This document shows positions 49,780 to 60,178 of a stretch of DNA of 64,000 bases, piece after piece (positions within the stretch are counted from its first letter, which is position 1; each line of letters opens with the position of its first letter). Where the stretch lies: assembly GCA_039105265.1 (NCBI GenBank), contig JAPFFF010000019.1, positions 682,001 to 746,000 on the forward strand, in the 5' to 3' direction. The translations under genes were made by a program, and so were the position numbers. The notes below the pieces were generated by a model. That model had not been told where the DNA came from, made no database searches, and worked only from the letters and a program-made list of their open reading frames with translations. Source of the stretch: Tritrichomonas musculus. Taxonomy: Eukaryota; Parabasalia; Tritrichomonadida; Tritrichomonadidae.

Positions 49780-50073
49780 ATGGATCGTAATCGCCTTCTT
49801 TCACCAAACTTTTCAAGGAAACTTCCTCGTGATGATGAATTAGAGAAATTTACATTATCAAATCAAGAAGATATATTTAACATTGATGTTGATTCATTCA
49901 TTAAAACCGAAAAAGATAATACAGAAGAAGAAGAAGAGCCTTTGGATTCTAAAACTTTTATTTCTCCTTCCTATTCAGATGGTGCCAACCTTTTTTGTAA
50001 AGAAGAAATTTGTGAAAAATTAAATCACCTTTACAATTATAATCAAGACATTGACTGCGTAAATGCAGTATAA
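49780..50073 (+). CDS. Small acidic hypothetical protein (97 aa)
   Basis: A complete 97-codon frame between two solid genes, with an initiator-like site at the right distance. The sequence starts MDRNRLLSPNFSRKLPRDDE, has a Glu run near residues 48-54, and ends KLNHLYNYNQDIDCVNAV. No domain, signal peptide or membrane segment. SPNF and SPSYSDG could be phosphorylation sites. Base usage resembles the neighbours. No family recognised. Confidence 0.7.
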   Translation: MDRNRLLSPNFSRKLPRDDELEKFTLSNQEDIFNIDVDSFIKTEKDNTEEEEEPLDSKTFISPSYSDGANLFCKEEICEKLNHLYNYNQDIDCVNAV

Positions 50074-50227
50074 GTCTTATTTCTATTTCCATAAACATGA
50101 ATTCAATATTACATTTGATTTCTTTTATTGCCATTTTTTTATATTGTAAAAATTGTATGATTTAAATACAATAGGGTATACAATATAACCAACTTTTTCT
50201 ATAATCAATCATTATCAAAATTTTAAT

Positions 50228-50232
50228 TCATA
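50228..50232 (+). promoter_or_regulatory. Putative initiator (TCATA)
   Basis: TCATA, 21 bases upstream of ATG 50249, the same pentamer and spacing as before the MIF gene. Confidence 0.4.
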
Positions 50233-50248
50233 TAAAAAATTTAAAAGA

Positions 50249-50926
50249 ATGGAGAACGAAGAAGAGGAAGAAGAAGCTTATGAACAAGTAGAAGAAGTTT
50301 CATTTTCATCTAAAATTGTTTTAGCAGGATCATCAGGTGTTGGAAAAACATCAATTATTAATCGCGCGTTTGAACGAACTTTTTCGGAAGATGTGAAACC
50401 AACAGTTGGCTCTGGTTTTCGTAAAGGAGTTTTTCGAATTAAAAATAAAAAAATTACAATGGAAGTATGGGATACAGCTGGACAAGAACAATTTAATTCA
50501 ATGGCACCGCTTTTTTTTACAAATGCAGCAGCAGCAATACTAGTTTATGATATAACAGATCATAATTCATTTGATGTTTTAGGAAAAACTTACATTCAAA
50601 TGGTAAATGATAGAGCACTCCCCAATTGCGTGGTTGGAATTGTTGGAAACAAAGTTGATCTGATCAAAACAGGCGGATCAAGTGATTCTGGCGTATATAA
50701 ACAGAGAGAAGTTAATTATGAAGAAGCAGAGAGTTTTTGTGAAGAAATTGACGCTTCATTTCACCTTGAAGTATCTGCACTCACAGGCATTGGTGTTGAT
50801 TCTATTTTCGAGTTAATTGCAGAAAATCCTAATTTGCAGAATAATTCAAACAAAAAATCAGCTCCTAGCGATTCCGTTGAGCTAAATGTCACTCCTACTC
50901 AAAAGAAGAAAGGCTGTAAGTGCTGA
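50249..50926 (+). CDS. Rab-family small GTPase, C-terminal CKC
   Basis: 225 residues. An acidic extension of about 20 residues (MENEEEEEEAYEQ) precedes the G domain. G1 is GSSGVGKT (27-34), switch I has the PTVGSGF threonine, G3 is WDTAGQEQF, G4 is GNKVDL and G5 is EVSALTG. The tail KKKGCKC ends CxC, a geranylgeranylation site. Overall closest in feel to the Rab5/Rab21/Rab22 endosomal group, though subtype is uncertain. An acidic N-terminal extension is unusual for Rabs and could affect membrane or partner binding. Confidence 0.95.
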   Translation: MENEEEEEEAYEQVEEVSFSSKIVLAGSSGVGKTSIINRAFERTFSEDVKPTVGSGFRKGVFRIKNKKITMEVWDTAGQEQFNSMAPLFFTNAAAAILVYDITDHNSFDVLGKTYIQMVNDRALPNCVVGIVGNKVDLIKTGGSSDSGVYKQREVNYEEAESFCEEIDASFHLEVSALTGIGVDSIFELIAENPNLQNNSNKKSAPSDSVELNVTPTQKKKGCKC

Positions 50927-52659
50927 TTTATATATAATATATTTTCTTACTATTATTATATTATATTATTTTTTAGTTCAGCAATAGAAAAATAATTTTT
51001 ATTATTAAATGATTATACTTTACCAAAGAAATAAAATGTTTTCAAGCAAATTTAAATTATTGCAGGCAATATAGTTGATTAATTTAAAATCAAATGAAAA
51101 TCTTTTAATACCCAGGTTAACCTTAGAATTGATATTTTGTAAAATATTCAAAATATTTTTAGATTTTTTAGTTAACATTTTTTTCTTTTATTTTATTAAG
51201 AAAGATTTTTGTAAAAACTTGGTTAACATTTAATTTGTTAACCTTTTTGAAAAAGTTTGGAATACTAGAATATTTCAATTGATCATATCACCACTTTAAC
51301 GGCACATTTTTCATTATTTAAAAGGAAAAAAGCAACTTCTCGTAATTTATGATGATGGAGCAATTAAAACAACGATTTTAATCAATCAAACTATATATTT
51401 GACATGCGCTCTTGACAATTCAACTCCAAATTCAACTCATTTATGTTCAAAATTTTTTTTTCAGCAAAACCCAAAATTAAACTCTTTATACAAAATTATG
51501 CTATAATAATAGGTATATCTATTGATGTGTATTCGATAAAAGCTCAAATTCTCAAACGTTTTAATTTTTTGGAATTACTTGACTTTTTTTACTTAATACA
51601 AGCTCTTTAATTTATTTATTTTTACATAAAAATTAATTTTGAGCCCGATAGTGCTTTTTTAAAACCTATTTTTGCTACATTACAGAAATTTTAATATGAA
51701 TATTCTAAATACTTATTTTCGCTTTTTGTTTAGGTTAAAAACGATTTCATTTTACAAGTAAATTTTTATTGGATGAATAAAAAATGTTTTTATGATGGTC
51801 TTTATGAAATCTCAATTCAATTTTTCATTACACAAATTGCGCCAAAATTCCAAAATTTAATTATTGCCTTAATGAAAAGTACATTCAATAGTGACTAACT
51901 TGTGCCGTGAAAAAATCTTCAATAGCTTTCAAATTTCCCTAAAAATTAAGATTATTATTACTACATTTTAAATTTAGTTCAATATTGTAAGATTTAACAT
52001 TAATTATTTAATTGAGGATCAATAACCTTTGCTTATTGTGCTGAATTTAACTCGAAAATTTCAATGTATCTCTAAATATTTCTTATTATTATATGATGAA
52101 GAAGCATCCAAAAATTAATTTCAGATATTTTAAAGTACTCGTTACCGACATAAATTTGGGCTAGGTTAGAAAACTCAAATACTTTTACAATAGTATAATA
52201 TTAAAAATATTGCAGTTTTTCACTATTTATTTTTACACCATTTTTATATATTATTATCTTTATTAAATACTTATTTAATTAAAATAATAAAAATCATATC
52301 TTACTATTTTTTATTTGAAGAAAAATGCAAAAATAATTTTTATACGTTTTTCCCATTCAAATTTTCTCGTTAATTTCATTGAAAAAATTATCTAAAATCG
52401 TTATATTTTTAATTTATTCGTTATTTCCAAAAAATTCAATATTTTACAAAATATCAATTCTAAGGTTAACCTGGGTATAATCTTAATTACAAGGTATGAA
52501 CAATATATCAAAACTTTTTTATTTTACTCACAAAAATCAATTCATTAATAAAAGAAAAGAACTGGATGTTAAGAAAAAAATTATTATTTCAACCAATTTG
52601 TGAAAATAATCAGCAATACATATTTAAGAGTGATTTTTTTTAATAAACAAATGATTTTT
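50927..52659. other. Convergent intergenic region containing a TIR element
   Basis: 1.7 kb between converging genes, most of it occupied by an inverted-repeat element (51111-52475). The flanks of about 180 bp on each side are AT-rich and featureless. Confidence 0.65.
51111..52475. mobile_element. DNA element with 38-bp identical terminal inverted repeats and TA flanks (1365 bp)
   Basis: The left end (51111-51148) begins CCCAGGTTAACCTTAGAATT and is exactly complementary over 38 bases to the right end (52438-52475). TA lies immediately outside both ends (51109-51110 and 52476-52477), consistent with a TA target duplication. GGTTAAC motifs recur just inside the left end. Size, TA target and structure resemble Tc1/mariner elements, which are known in trichomonads. 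No transposase was recognisable, so it is non-autonomous or strongly decayed inside, despite well-kept ends. Confidence 0.75.
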
Positions 52660-55600
52660 TTAAGAATCAGGCTTAGGAGGAGACATTTGGGAATTTCTCT
52701 TCTTTTTAAGAAGAAGCGAAGATAAAGACCGAAAATAAGATGACTTCAAATGCCAAGAAATATCCTTAAACAGCATTTTATAGTCACCATAAAAATCAAC
52801 AATTTCAAGATTACCAATTTGCATGTTTCTATCCACAATTAAATTAGTTGGTGTCAAAGTATTTTGATTATCTTTTGCCGAAGAAGATGAAGTTGCTGAA
52901 TTCAATTGACCTTGACTGTTCGAGTAAGGCGAATTATTGTCGTCATAACTTCTAAATGAAACTTCAATTGGTACTTCCAAAAAAGTAAAATGTTGGCAAA
53001 AGAATATATTTTTCAATCTTAAAGCTCTATTATAAAAAGATTCTTTTGCCAATTTTTTATTTTCCTTTTTCCTTTCCTTCTTTTCTTTTTTCTGTCTCTT
53101 TTTTTCACTTTTTTCATACTTCTTATTATTTGCCTCAGTATCAGATTCGCTTGCTGCTTTACTCTTATCTTTATTTTTCTTCTTTTTCTTTTCTTTGTAA
53201 AGATTATCATCATAAGCTGCAGCATTGCTACTTTCCATATCAGATTGTTCAAGACCAGATATACTGCTAAAATGATCAGAACTACTATGGGTCATTGAAT
53301 TACCATGTTTTGTTCTTGATTTCGGCTTAGATAAATCATTTTCAGTCGAAATTTCAGAGACTTCAGAAATTTCACCATCTGGACTTTTAATTTCTCCTTC
53401 AAGTATGAAAACTCTCAAAAGTGACGCTGATGGGAATTCATTGTTTAATTTCTTGAAGTATGAAGTATCTATTCGTAATTTGAATGGATTAATCATAATT
53501 CGAATACTTTGAATAAAACTATTCTTCATATGAATTGGTGGCTTATCATATTTGACAGTTAAAAAAGGTTCTTTTGTTGTTTCAATAACTTTCTTAAATG
53601 AATCTTCAGAGACAAGTTCATTTATGGCGGTTATTTTTCGAATTAATATTTGGCCGATTTCAAGAAGTTGATCAGAACGCCTAATTTGAACAATTATATC
53701 ATCGCCAGTCATTGTTCCCAAAGTAGTCATATCGCTACCAATAAGACGAATTACAAATTGCCTCAAATATGAAGAAGAAGTAACAGCTCTAATTATATGT
53801 TCAGATTCAGATTTTTCAAGTTCATTTCGTTGCCTTTCTTTATGGATGGAATAAATATCATTGAAAAAGTTCTTGGCAGCTGGTATGAAGAAACTGAAAT
53901 CTTCTTCTGTGGGACTAATTGTTAATGTCGATCCAACAATTTGATAATAAGTCAAATTAGTTGCTTTTGAAAAGGCAAAATATGGCTTTTCTAAATTAAT
54001 AAGCTGAACTCCTTTTTTGGCTGTCGTTAATGTAAATGAATCAGCTGCTATGCTTTGGAGTGGAGGACATAAATTGAAATCAAAATCAATCATATTGGAT
54101 TGTCGTTGGTTTTTGACTTCTTCATCATTTTTTGGTATAATTCTTTGCTCAAATCTAATCGATGTCGCAATTGACTTCATCGTCTTGTTGTTACTAAACC
54201 TCAAAGTTGTAATAGCTGAATCAATTTTTATCATGACGGTTCGTTTTTTGAATAGCTTTTGAAATTGATCATCTCGATCAAACGTTGGTAGTTCTGTATG
54301 ATTTTCGTATTTGGGAAAGGCAAAAGTGAAATATGATGAACTTAATGAATTATCATCATTACTATCATTTTGTGAATTTGATTGTGTTTGTTGTGAACTA
54401 GTAGAATTCTTGCCAATACTAGAATTTGAAGTTTGCTGAATGGCCATGGTTAATGGTAATGCAGTTGAATTTGAATCTGCCAGTTTTGTAGTTTTATTGG
54501 ATTGGTTCATTTTAATAATTGGTGGATATGCCAACAAATTGATTATCAGAGGAGAAAACTCGCTTGTTATATTACCAATATTTACATCTACAGAGTAACC
54601 TTTCTCATAATTTACGTTTATTGTTGATATTTGAAAATCAGCAAGCAAGTGTTCATCAATTGTTGCATTTATTTTCATATTTTGTCCATTTACATCTAAT
54701 GAGAAATAATTTTTAATTGGCTCATCAATTTTATTTTGTTCATTTGAATTAAACATGCTTTTCCTTTGTCGGTTATTAAATTTTAACGATGTATTATCAC
54801 CAATTATTTTTGAAATTATTTTGTTTTTATTCATTGTGACAAGCACTCCGGGGAATTTTATGGAAAAATCGACAAAGTTAAGCTTTGGACAATAATAGTG
54901 ATTAATGTAACTGCATGGTTCAATGAATGAAAGACGAACAGACTTTTTAGCTATAAAGGAGTCAATTACGGGTTGAAGAAAATCGAGATTTAAAGAAGCA
55001 TTTTGTGAATTATCAAAATTGAGAATAAAGTGCGCAGAGAATGATTGCGTTCGAAACATTTTGTAAGGATCGTATGAAGGATCATTCATTCTATAGCCAT
55101 GGATTGGAATGAAAAATGGCCTCTTTTTACAACGACATCTTAATAATAAAAGTTCATCTTTGGTAAATTTCAATTTACTTTGACCAGTATCATCATTTAA
55201 TTTTTTAGTTAAATTTTTCATCAAAGCTTCGTAAATTGGATTGTATGAAATAAATTTGAGTTTCATCGATGGACCTGGCAATGTCAAAAGAAATGAATAA
55301 TCAAGTTGCTCATTGTTTAGTATTTTCAAATAAATATTTTCGGAAGATAATTGGAATGTTTCATTATCGTCACAAACAACCTTGAAATTTGGAAGCTGAA
55401 CTCTAAATAGAGGAAATTGGGAATATACATCATACTTTGTATTATAATCAATATCTAATGATTTAATATTCATATTTAACTTTAGTCTATATCTTAATCG
55501 CATGTTATCAAAGAATTCGAGCCTTTGGAAAGAAAATTTATGCCTACCAAATACTAAAGTTCCAAAGAAGAAATCTTGTTGTAATTCTCTAAAGGCAGCG

Positions 55601-58600
55601 CTATATTTAAAGTAAGCATCATCACATAAACATTCATCAATATTGAAAACTGTTATTGTTCTGTGAGAAATTCTAGGTATCATTAATTCAATAGATTTTT
55701 GGTCGCAGTGAATTGGAAAATGATAAAGATCATCATTTTTCAAAGCTTTTTGCTTCATGATTAACATTGTTCCATTTGTTTTAACAGCCTTAAAAGTTGA
55801 GATTGTACCAATTCTTGGCGCTGATACTGTTATTGAGGCAGCATTTAAACTAATCACACCACCATCAAAAGCACCTATTTTATTAACATTATCTTCAAAT
55901 TCATGTTTATCGAATTTCTCATTCTTTTTATTAAAAACATCAGAATTTTCATTTTCAATTATATCATCATTCAATTGAATTTGATCGTTATCAGCTTTTT
56001 CAGAGTATTTATTATATTCATCGTCGAAACTTTTAATTTTGCTCTTTTTCTTGAGCGATCTATATATGTCCCCTTTCTTTTTAGTAAATTTGACAGCCTT
56101 TTTAAGCTCTTCTATTCCTTCCTTTCTGTTTTTAATTTTTGGTCCATCAATTGATATATGAAAATCTTTTGAAAGAACGTAAAATAAATCATCGTCTTTT
56201 TGCACCTGAACCTTCTCAATTGAAGCTTTATATAAATCAAACAGCATTTTTCGACTTGATTGTTCGAATTCATTTAATGAAAATGAGGAAGAAGAAGTTG
56301 AATTTGCTTCATTTAATAAATTCGCGTTCATTATTTGAATTGCTTTTTCTTGTCTTATTTGAAGGCCTTCAATTGCTAACCGTTTTGCTTCATTAGAACG
56401 ATGAATCTTAGAGACCAAAGAATTAGCTTTCATTTCAATCATAAATTTATGAATATCGCATGATAAACAATATTGAGTCAATGGTTGATTATCTTCTTCA
56501 TTTTCATCACTTTCATTTTCTTTTTCTTTTTCATCATTTTTTAAAGATAAATTTGAGTCATTTTTTGAAATATTTTTTTCAAATTTGTTGTTTACCTTTG
56601 TTTGATTGTGAATAAATCTAAATAAGGCAAGAAATTCTTGCATAAAACTTGCTTCAGCAAATTCATTTGTTAGGAAAACATTTCCAGTCGAGCATTTGAA
56701 AGCAATTAAAGGATTATTAAAATTAAAGGAAGCATGATGACACTCAAAAAACCTATGAACTAATTTTTGATAGTTAGGATAATCATTTGCATTTACATTT
56801 ATATTTCCATTAAGTGAACTTTTTGCTTGCTGCTCAATAAAAGCTAACTTTGATGAAGAATTTTTAAGTTCTTCGTTAATTTTTGTTTCATTCAATGCTG
56901 ATGTTACATGTTGAAAATCTGTAAAGGATGTATCAAGAGTGAAACTTTTTGCAGTTATTAAATTATTTGAATAACTAAATTGCTTCATATTGTATGTCAT
57001 AACATGATTGTCTGACAAATTGAATCTTAAAATAGCGGTTGTTGCATTTATAATTAATGAACTTTGATTCTTCTTTCGTCGAATTCTTCGATAACGACGT
57101 GAAGAATTATTAGGAGCACCATTACTTCCAAAGTTGGACTTAGATTTGTAATACATTTCATCTTCTACACTGAATTTGTAATTACTGCTACTTTCTGAAC
57201 CTTGAGCCCATGAATAATCATCTGTAAAATCATAAACACTTTCAAATTCATTCCGGCTTTCATCTTCACTGTCGTTGTCTCCATTAGGCTTTTGATCATA
57301 CTTTTCAATATCCATTTCAATCTCATTTTGTATTTCTGATTGTTCATTAAAAGCGCTTGTAGCTTCACTTAAACTACTGCTATTATTATTATTATTGTTA
57401 ATATTTAAATTGCTATCTGTATCATTGATATTATATATTGTATTACTGCTGTCAGTTGAATTGTAAAAGTTACTAAGTGAACTATATTCATTTGCACCTG
57501 GACGAATATTATCTTCACTTTCTTCACTGTCAAATTTTGAGAAATTATTTCTGCTGTCAGAGAGATTTTGGAATTCTCTTCCAATTTCCTCACTGAAAAC
57601 TCCAAAATATTTCTTGAAAAGTGAAAGGTCTATAATAAACGGAGTTGAAATGGTTGCATCAAGATATTCAAAATCAGCTTTGCCTTTTCTGTATTTCATT
57701 GAGTGTGAACTGAAAAATGGCTGCTCATTTCGAGTAATTAAAATTGGTCCAGAGACAATTTTGCCACTATCTAATGATATAATGATGTCATTTACTGTAC
57801 CTGAAAAAGTTTTAGTGTAGAAATCGGAAACAGGGAACATAACAAGAACTTGTGAAACATCAACCTGAGTTTTTGAAGAAGGATCATTACGGACATACAT
57901 TTGGGACTGTATTGAGCTAACACTCATTTGGCCATCAGAATAATCAATATTAAGCTCTTCTATTTTAACTAGATATTGAGATAACATTCCTCCTAAAAAG
58001 TATTTAAAGGATTGAGTATCACTCGTAATTGTTACAGAAATATCTGGAACTCTAAATAAAACAACACTCTCAGAATCTTCAGTGTTTTCATTACTGTTAT
58101 TATTACTATTATTAATTCCTTTTGCATTATTATCATTATTTTCATCATTATTACCATTAGCATCTACATTTTCCTGCGGGGATAGTAAAAATGGTAATTG
58201 TTTGTCTGTAGTAAGACTCATTTCGTTATAATGTATATGCGAAACTATTGATGTTGCTGAGCGATTGTAAAAAATGCTGATATTTTTAATATGCAATATC
58301 ATATGACCTATTTTTAATGTGAATGAATTATTATCAATTTGTGCGGATCGAACAAAAATAGCTAAAACAAAACTAAGTAATCGTCGAGCAATCCATCTTT
58401 CAAGCGGCTTTTGATCTGATTTTGGAGTTTCTTGCTGATTTTGATTTTGTATTTCATCTTGTGCAAAATTATTTTGCTGCTGTTGACTTGAAGCATCATT
58501 TTGTTTGACATCATTTTGCGAAATAGTGTTCTCTTCGTTTTGATCAACTTGATTATCTTGATTATGATTTAACTGATGTATTCTGAGTTTCTGGGGATTT

Positions 58601-59013
58601 TGCTTTTGATACTTGTTTCTTTGACGTGATTTTAATCGGCTATTCAAGTTATCATTACTGCATGCATAATTAAAAAATTGATTTTTATTACGCTTATTAT
58701 CACCAGATTTATTAGTGTTCAATTCAAATGAAATTTGACCAACTTGGCATCTTAAAAATGGAAGCTTCTTGAAAAGATAGCCAAATACATCAAATTGAAT
58801 TTCTAATGATACAATTTTGACATCTGAATCGGGGCCATGCCCACATAGATAATCAATTGAAACTGTATGAATCCCATACTTGAAAGAGAAATTACTTGTC
58901 CCGTATGCCTCCATTAGATATTTACGAATAGATCCAATAATAAATCGTCTAAGTAACAAGGAAAATATAAAAATGAATAAGGAAACAATAAATAAAAAAA
59001 AAAGAAAACCCAT
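52660..59013 (-). CDS. Giant membrane-anchored protein, candidate bridge-like lipid transfer protein (2117 aa)
   Basis: A single frame from ATG 59013. Residues 3-25 form a hydrophobic anchor (FLFFLFIVSLFIFIFSLLL), followed at once by beta-rich sequence (YGIHTVSIDYLCG, VKIVSLEIQFDVFGYLF, VGQISFEL). That is the layout of BLTP/RBG proteins such as Hobbit/BLTP2/FMP27, whose repeating beta-grooves carry phospholipids at ER contact sites. Long amphipathic beta stretches continue, broken by Asn/Asp/Glu/Ser-rich disordered inserts (about 130-190, 500-640, 1830-1950). The C-terminus has NLEIVDFYGDYKMLFKDISWHLKSSYF. I did not see an unambiguous GFWDK motif. Homology is therefore inferred from architecture. 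Confidence 0.85.
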   Translation of the reverse strand: MGFLFFLFIVSLFIFIFSLLLRRFIIGSIRKYLMEAYGTSNFSFKYGIHTVSIDYLCGHGPDSDVKIVSLEIQFDVFGYLFKKLPFLRCQVGQISFELNTNKSGDNKRNKNQFFNYACSNDNLNSRLKSRQRNKYQKQNPQKLRIHQLNHNQDNQVDQNEENTISQNDVKQNDASSQQQQNNFAQDEIQNQNQQETPKSDQKPLERWIARRLLSFVLAIFVRSAQIDNNSFTLKIGHMILHIKNISIFYNRSATSIVSHIHYNEMSLTTDKQLPFLLSPQENVDANGNNDENNDNNAKGINNSNNNSNENTEDSESVVLFRVPDISVTITSDTQSFKYFLGGMLSQYLVKIEELNIDYSDGQMSVSSIQSQMYVRNDPSSKTQVDVSQVLVMFPVSDFYTKTFSGTVNDIIISLDSGKIVSGPILITRNEQPFFSSHSMKYRKGKADFEYLDATISTPFIIDLSLFKKYFGVFSEEIGREFQNLSDSRNNFSKFDSEESEDNIRPGANEYSSLSNFYNSTDSSNTIYNINDTDSNLNINNNNNNSSSLSEATSAFNEQSEIQNEIEMDIEKYDQKPNGDNDSEDESRNEFESVYDFTDDYSWAQGSESSSNYKFSVEDEMYYKSKSNFGSNGAPNNSSRRYRRIRRKKNQSSLIINATTAILRFNLSDNHVMTYNMKQFSYSNNLITAKSFTLDTSFTDFQHVTSALNETKINEELKNSSSKLAFIEQQAKSSLNGNINVNANDYPNYQKLVHRFFECHHASFNFNNPLIAFKCSTGNVFLTNEFAEASFMQEFLALFRFIHNQTKVNNKFEKNISKNDSNLSLKNDEKEKENESDENEEDNQPLTQYCLSCDIHKFMIEMKANSLVSKIHRSNEAKRLAIEGLQIRQEKAIQIMNANLLNEANSTSSSSFSLNEFEQSSRKMLFDLYKASIEKVQVQKDDDLFYVLSKDFHISIDGPKIKNRKEGIEELKKAVKFTKKKGDIYRSLKKKSKIKSFDDEYNKYSEKADNDQIQLNDDIIENENSDVFNKKNEKFDKHEFEDNVNKIGAFDGGVISLNAASITVSAPRIGTISTFKAVKTNGTMLIMKQKALKNDDLYHFPIHCDQKSIELMIPRISHRTITVFNIDECLCDDAYFKYSAAFRELQQDFFFGTLVFGRHKFSFQRLEFFDNMRLRYRLKLNMNIKSLDIDYNTKYDVYSQFPLFRVQLPNFKVVCDDNETFQLSSENIYLKILNNEQLDYSFLLTLPGPSMKLKFISYNPIYEALMKNLTKKLNDDTGQSKLKFTKDELLLLRCRCKKRPFFIPIHGYRMNDPSYDPYKMFRTQSFSAHFILNFDNSQNASLNLDFLQPVIDSFIAKKSVRLSFIEPCSYINHYYCPKLNFVDFSIKFPGVLVTMNKNKIISKIIGDNTSLKFNNRQRKSMFNSNEQNKIDEPIKNYFSLDVNGQNMKINATIDEHLLADFQISTINVNYEKGYSVDVNIGNITSEFSPLIINLLAYPPIIKMNQSNKTTKLADSNSTALPLTMAIQQTSNSSIGKNSTSSQQTQSNSQNDSNDDNSLSSSYFTFAFPKYENHTELPTFDRDDQFQKLFKKRTVMIKIDSAITTLRFSNNKTMKSIATSIRFEQRIIPKNDEEVKNQRQSNMIDFDFNLCPPLQSIAADSFTLTTAKKGVQLINLEKPYFAFSKATNLTYYQIVGSTLTISPTEEDFSFFIPAAKNFFNDIYSIHKERQRNELEKSESEHIIRAVTSSSYLRQFVIRLIGSDMTTLGTMTGDDIIVQIRRSDQLLEIGQILIRKITAINELVSEDSFKKVIETTKEPFLTVKYDKPPIHMKNSFIQSIRIMINPFKLRIDTSYFKKLNNEFPSASLLRVFILEGEIKSPDGEISEVSEISTENDLSKPKSRTKHGNSMTHSSSDHFSSISGLEQSDMESSNAAAYDDNLYKEKKKKKNKDKSKAASESDTEANNKKYEKSEKKRQKKEKKERKKENKKLAKESFYNRALRLKNIFFCQHFTFLEVPIEVSFRSYDDNNSPYSNSQGQLNSATSSSSAKDNQNTLTPTNLIVDRNMQIGNLEIVDFYGDYKMLFKDISWHLKSSYFRSLSSLLLKKKRNSQMSPPKPDS

Positions 59014-59465
59014 CGATAATTTATAAATATTTTTTTTTGAATGAATATTTAGCCGAATAGAATTTCAAATATTTCAATTCAACTTTTTATAATGAAATAA
59101 TCTTCTCAAAATTATATATCCCGCAAAAAATCAGAAAAATAAAATTGTTGATTGCTCAGCAAAAACATTGTTGCTAGTATTTTAATGATGATTAAAATAA
59201 AAAATAGAACAACCACAACATGGAGAATTTAACATTTATCATTTGTTAACGTTTTATATAGGACATTTATATCGTTACACATTTTACTATTGACGAAAAG
59301 CTTTTTTCTCCTTTCTGAAAGCAATATTACATTATTTTGACAATTGTTTATTTTAATTTTATGAACAATCAGTAAATCTTGAATGTGCTACATTAAGTCA
59401 AATTGAAAATACATTTCAATTATTTCAATAAGTTTATTGAAATTTATAAATCTTAAAAATAACAT
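59014..59465. other. Divergent intergenic region
   Basis: 452 bp between divergent starts, AT-rich. It contains TTAACGTTTTATATAGGAC near 59,248, a possible regulatory site (AACGTT core), but nothing firmly assignable. Confidence 0.5.
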
Positions 59466-60062
59466 ATGACGAAGAGAATAATATTAGTTCGTCATGCTCA
59501 AAGCGATTCAAATGCTGGGGGAGTAGCTCTAACCGATTTTTCACAAATACCAATCACAGCAAAAGGTAAAGAGCAAGCACAGAATTTTGCATCAAATTTT
59601 AATGAAAAGCCAGATTTAATTATTTGCTCACCATTTTTACGAACACAGCAAACATCTCAACCTTTTAGAAATAAATATTCAGACGTTCCATTTGAGTTAG
59701 ATGATAATATTCGTGAGTTTTCTTATATCAATCCAGATTTTGCTAGAGGAACTACATTTCAGCAAAGAAGACAGAGAGTTAATGATTATTGGGGTAAATT
59801 AGATCCTTCATTTCACGATTCTGAATCTGTTGAGTGTTTTTCTGGCTTTATTGAAAGAGCAAAAGCATTCATTAAAAGTTTACATCAAAGAAAAGAACAT
59901 TTTATTATTGCTTTTACTCATTCATTATTTATGATTTTATTTGAGTTAATTCTTAAAAACCCCAATGATAGTGATTTAGAATTAATGAAAAAATACATTC
60001 ATGCTAAAGAAGAAAGGAATTTCGAAAATTGTGGAATCTTTGATGCTTCCAAATATATTTAA
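59466..60062 (+). CDS. Histidine phosphatase family protein (phosphoglycerate-mutase-like)
   Basis: 198 residues. The catalytic RHG-type motif is LVRHAQSDSN with His10 as the phospho-acceptor. A second Arg appears in SPFLRTQQT, an acidic residue in DNIREFSY, and the second catalytic His in FTHSLFM (His152). Size matches small broad-specificity phosphatases (PhoE/GpmB/SixA-like) rather than a glycolytic mutase. The substrate is unknown. Cytosolic, no signal peptide. Confidence 0.92.
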   Translation: MTKRIILVRHAQSDSNAGGVALTDFSQIPITAKGKEQAQNFASNFNEKPDLIICSPFLRTQQTSQPFRNKYSDVPFELDDNIREFSYINPDFARGTTFQQRRQRVNDYWGKLDPSFHDSESVECFSGFIERAKAFIKSLHQRKEHFIIAFTHSLFMILFELILKNPNDSDLELMKKYIHAKEERNFENCGIFDASKYI

Positions 60063-60178
60063 TATACAAATAAAATCTAGATTTTGAATGAAATTAATTT
60101 TTTTAAATGCATTTTATTCAGTTTTATTTCACAAGCTAATTCAATATTTTCAATAATTATATGGTTGTTTAAAAAATT

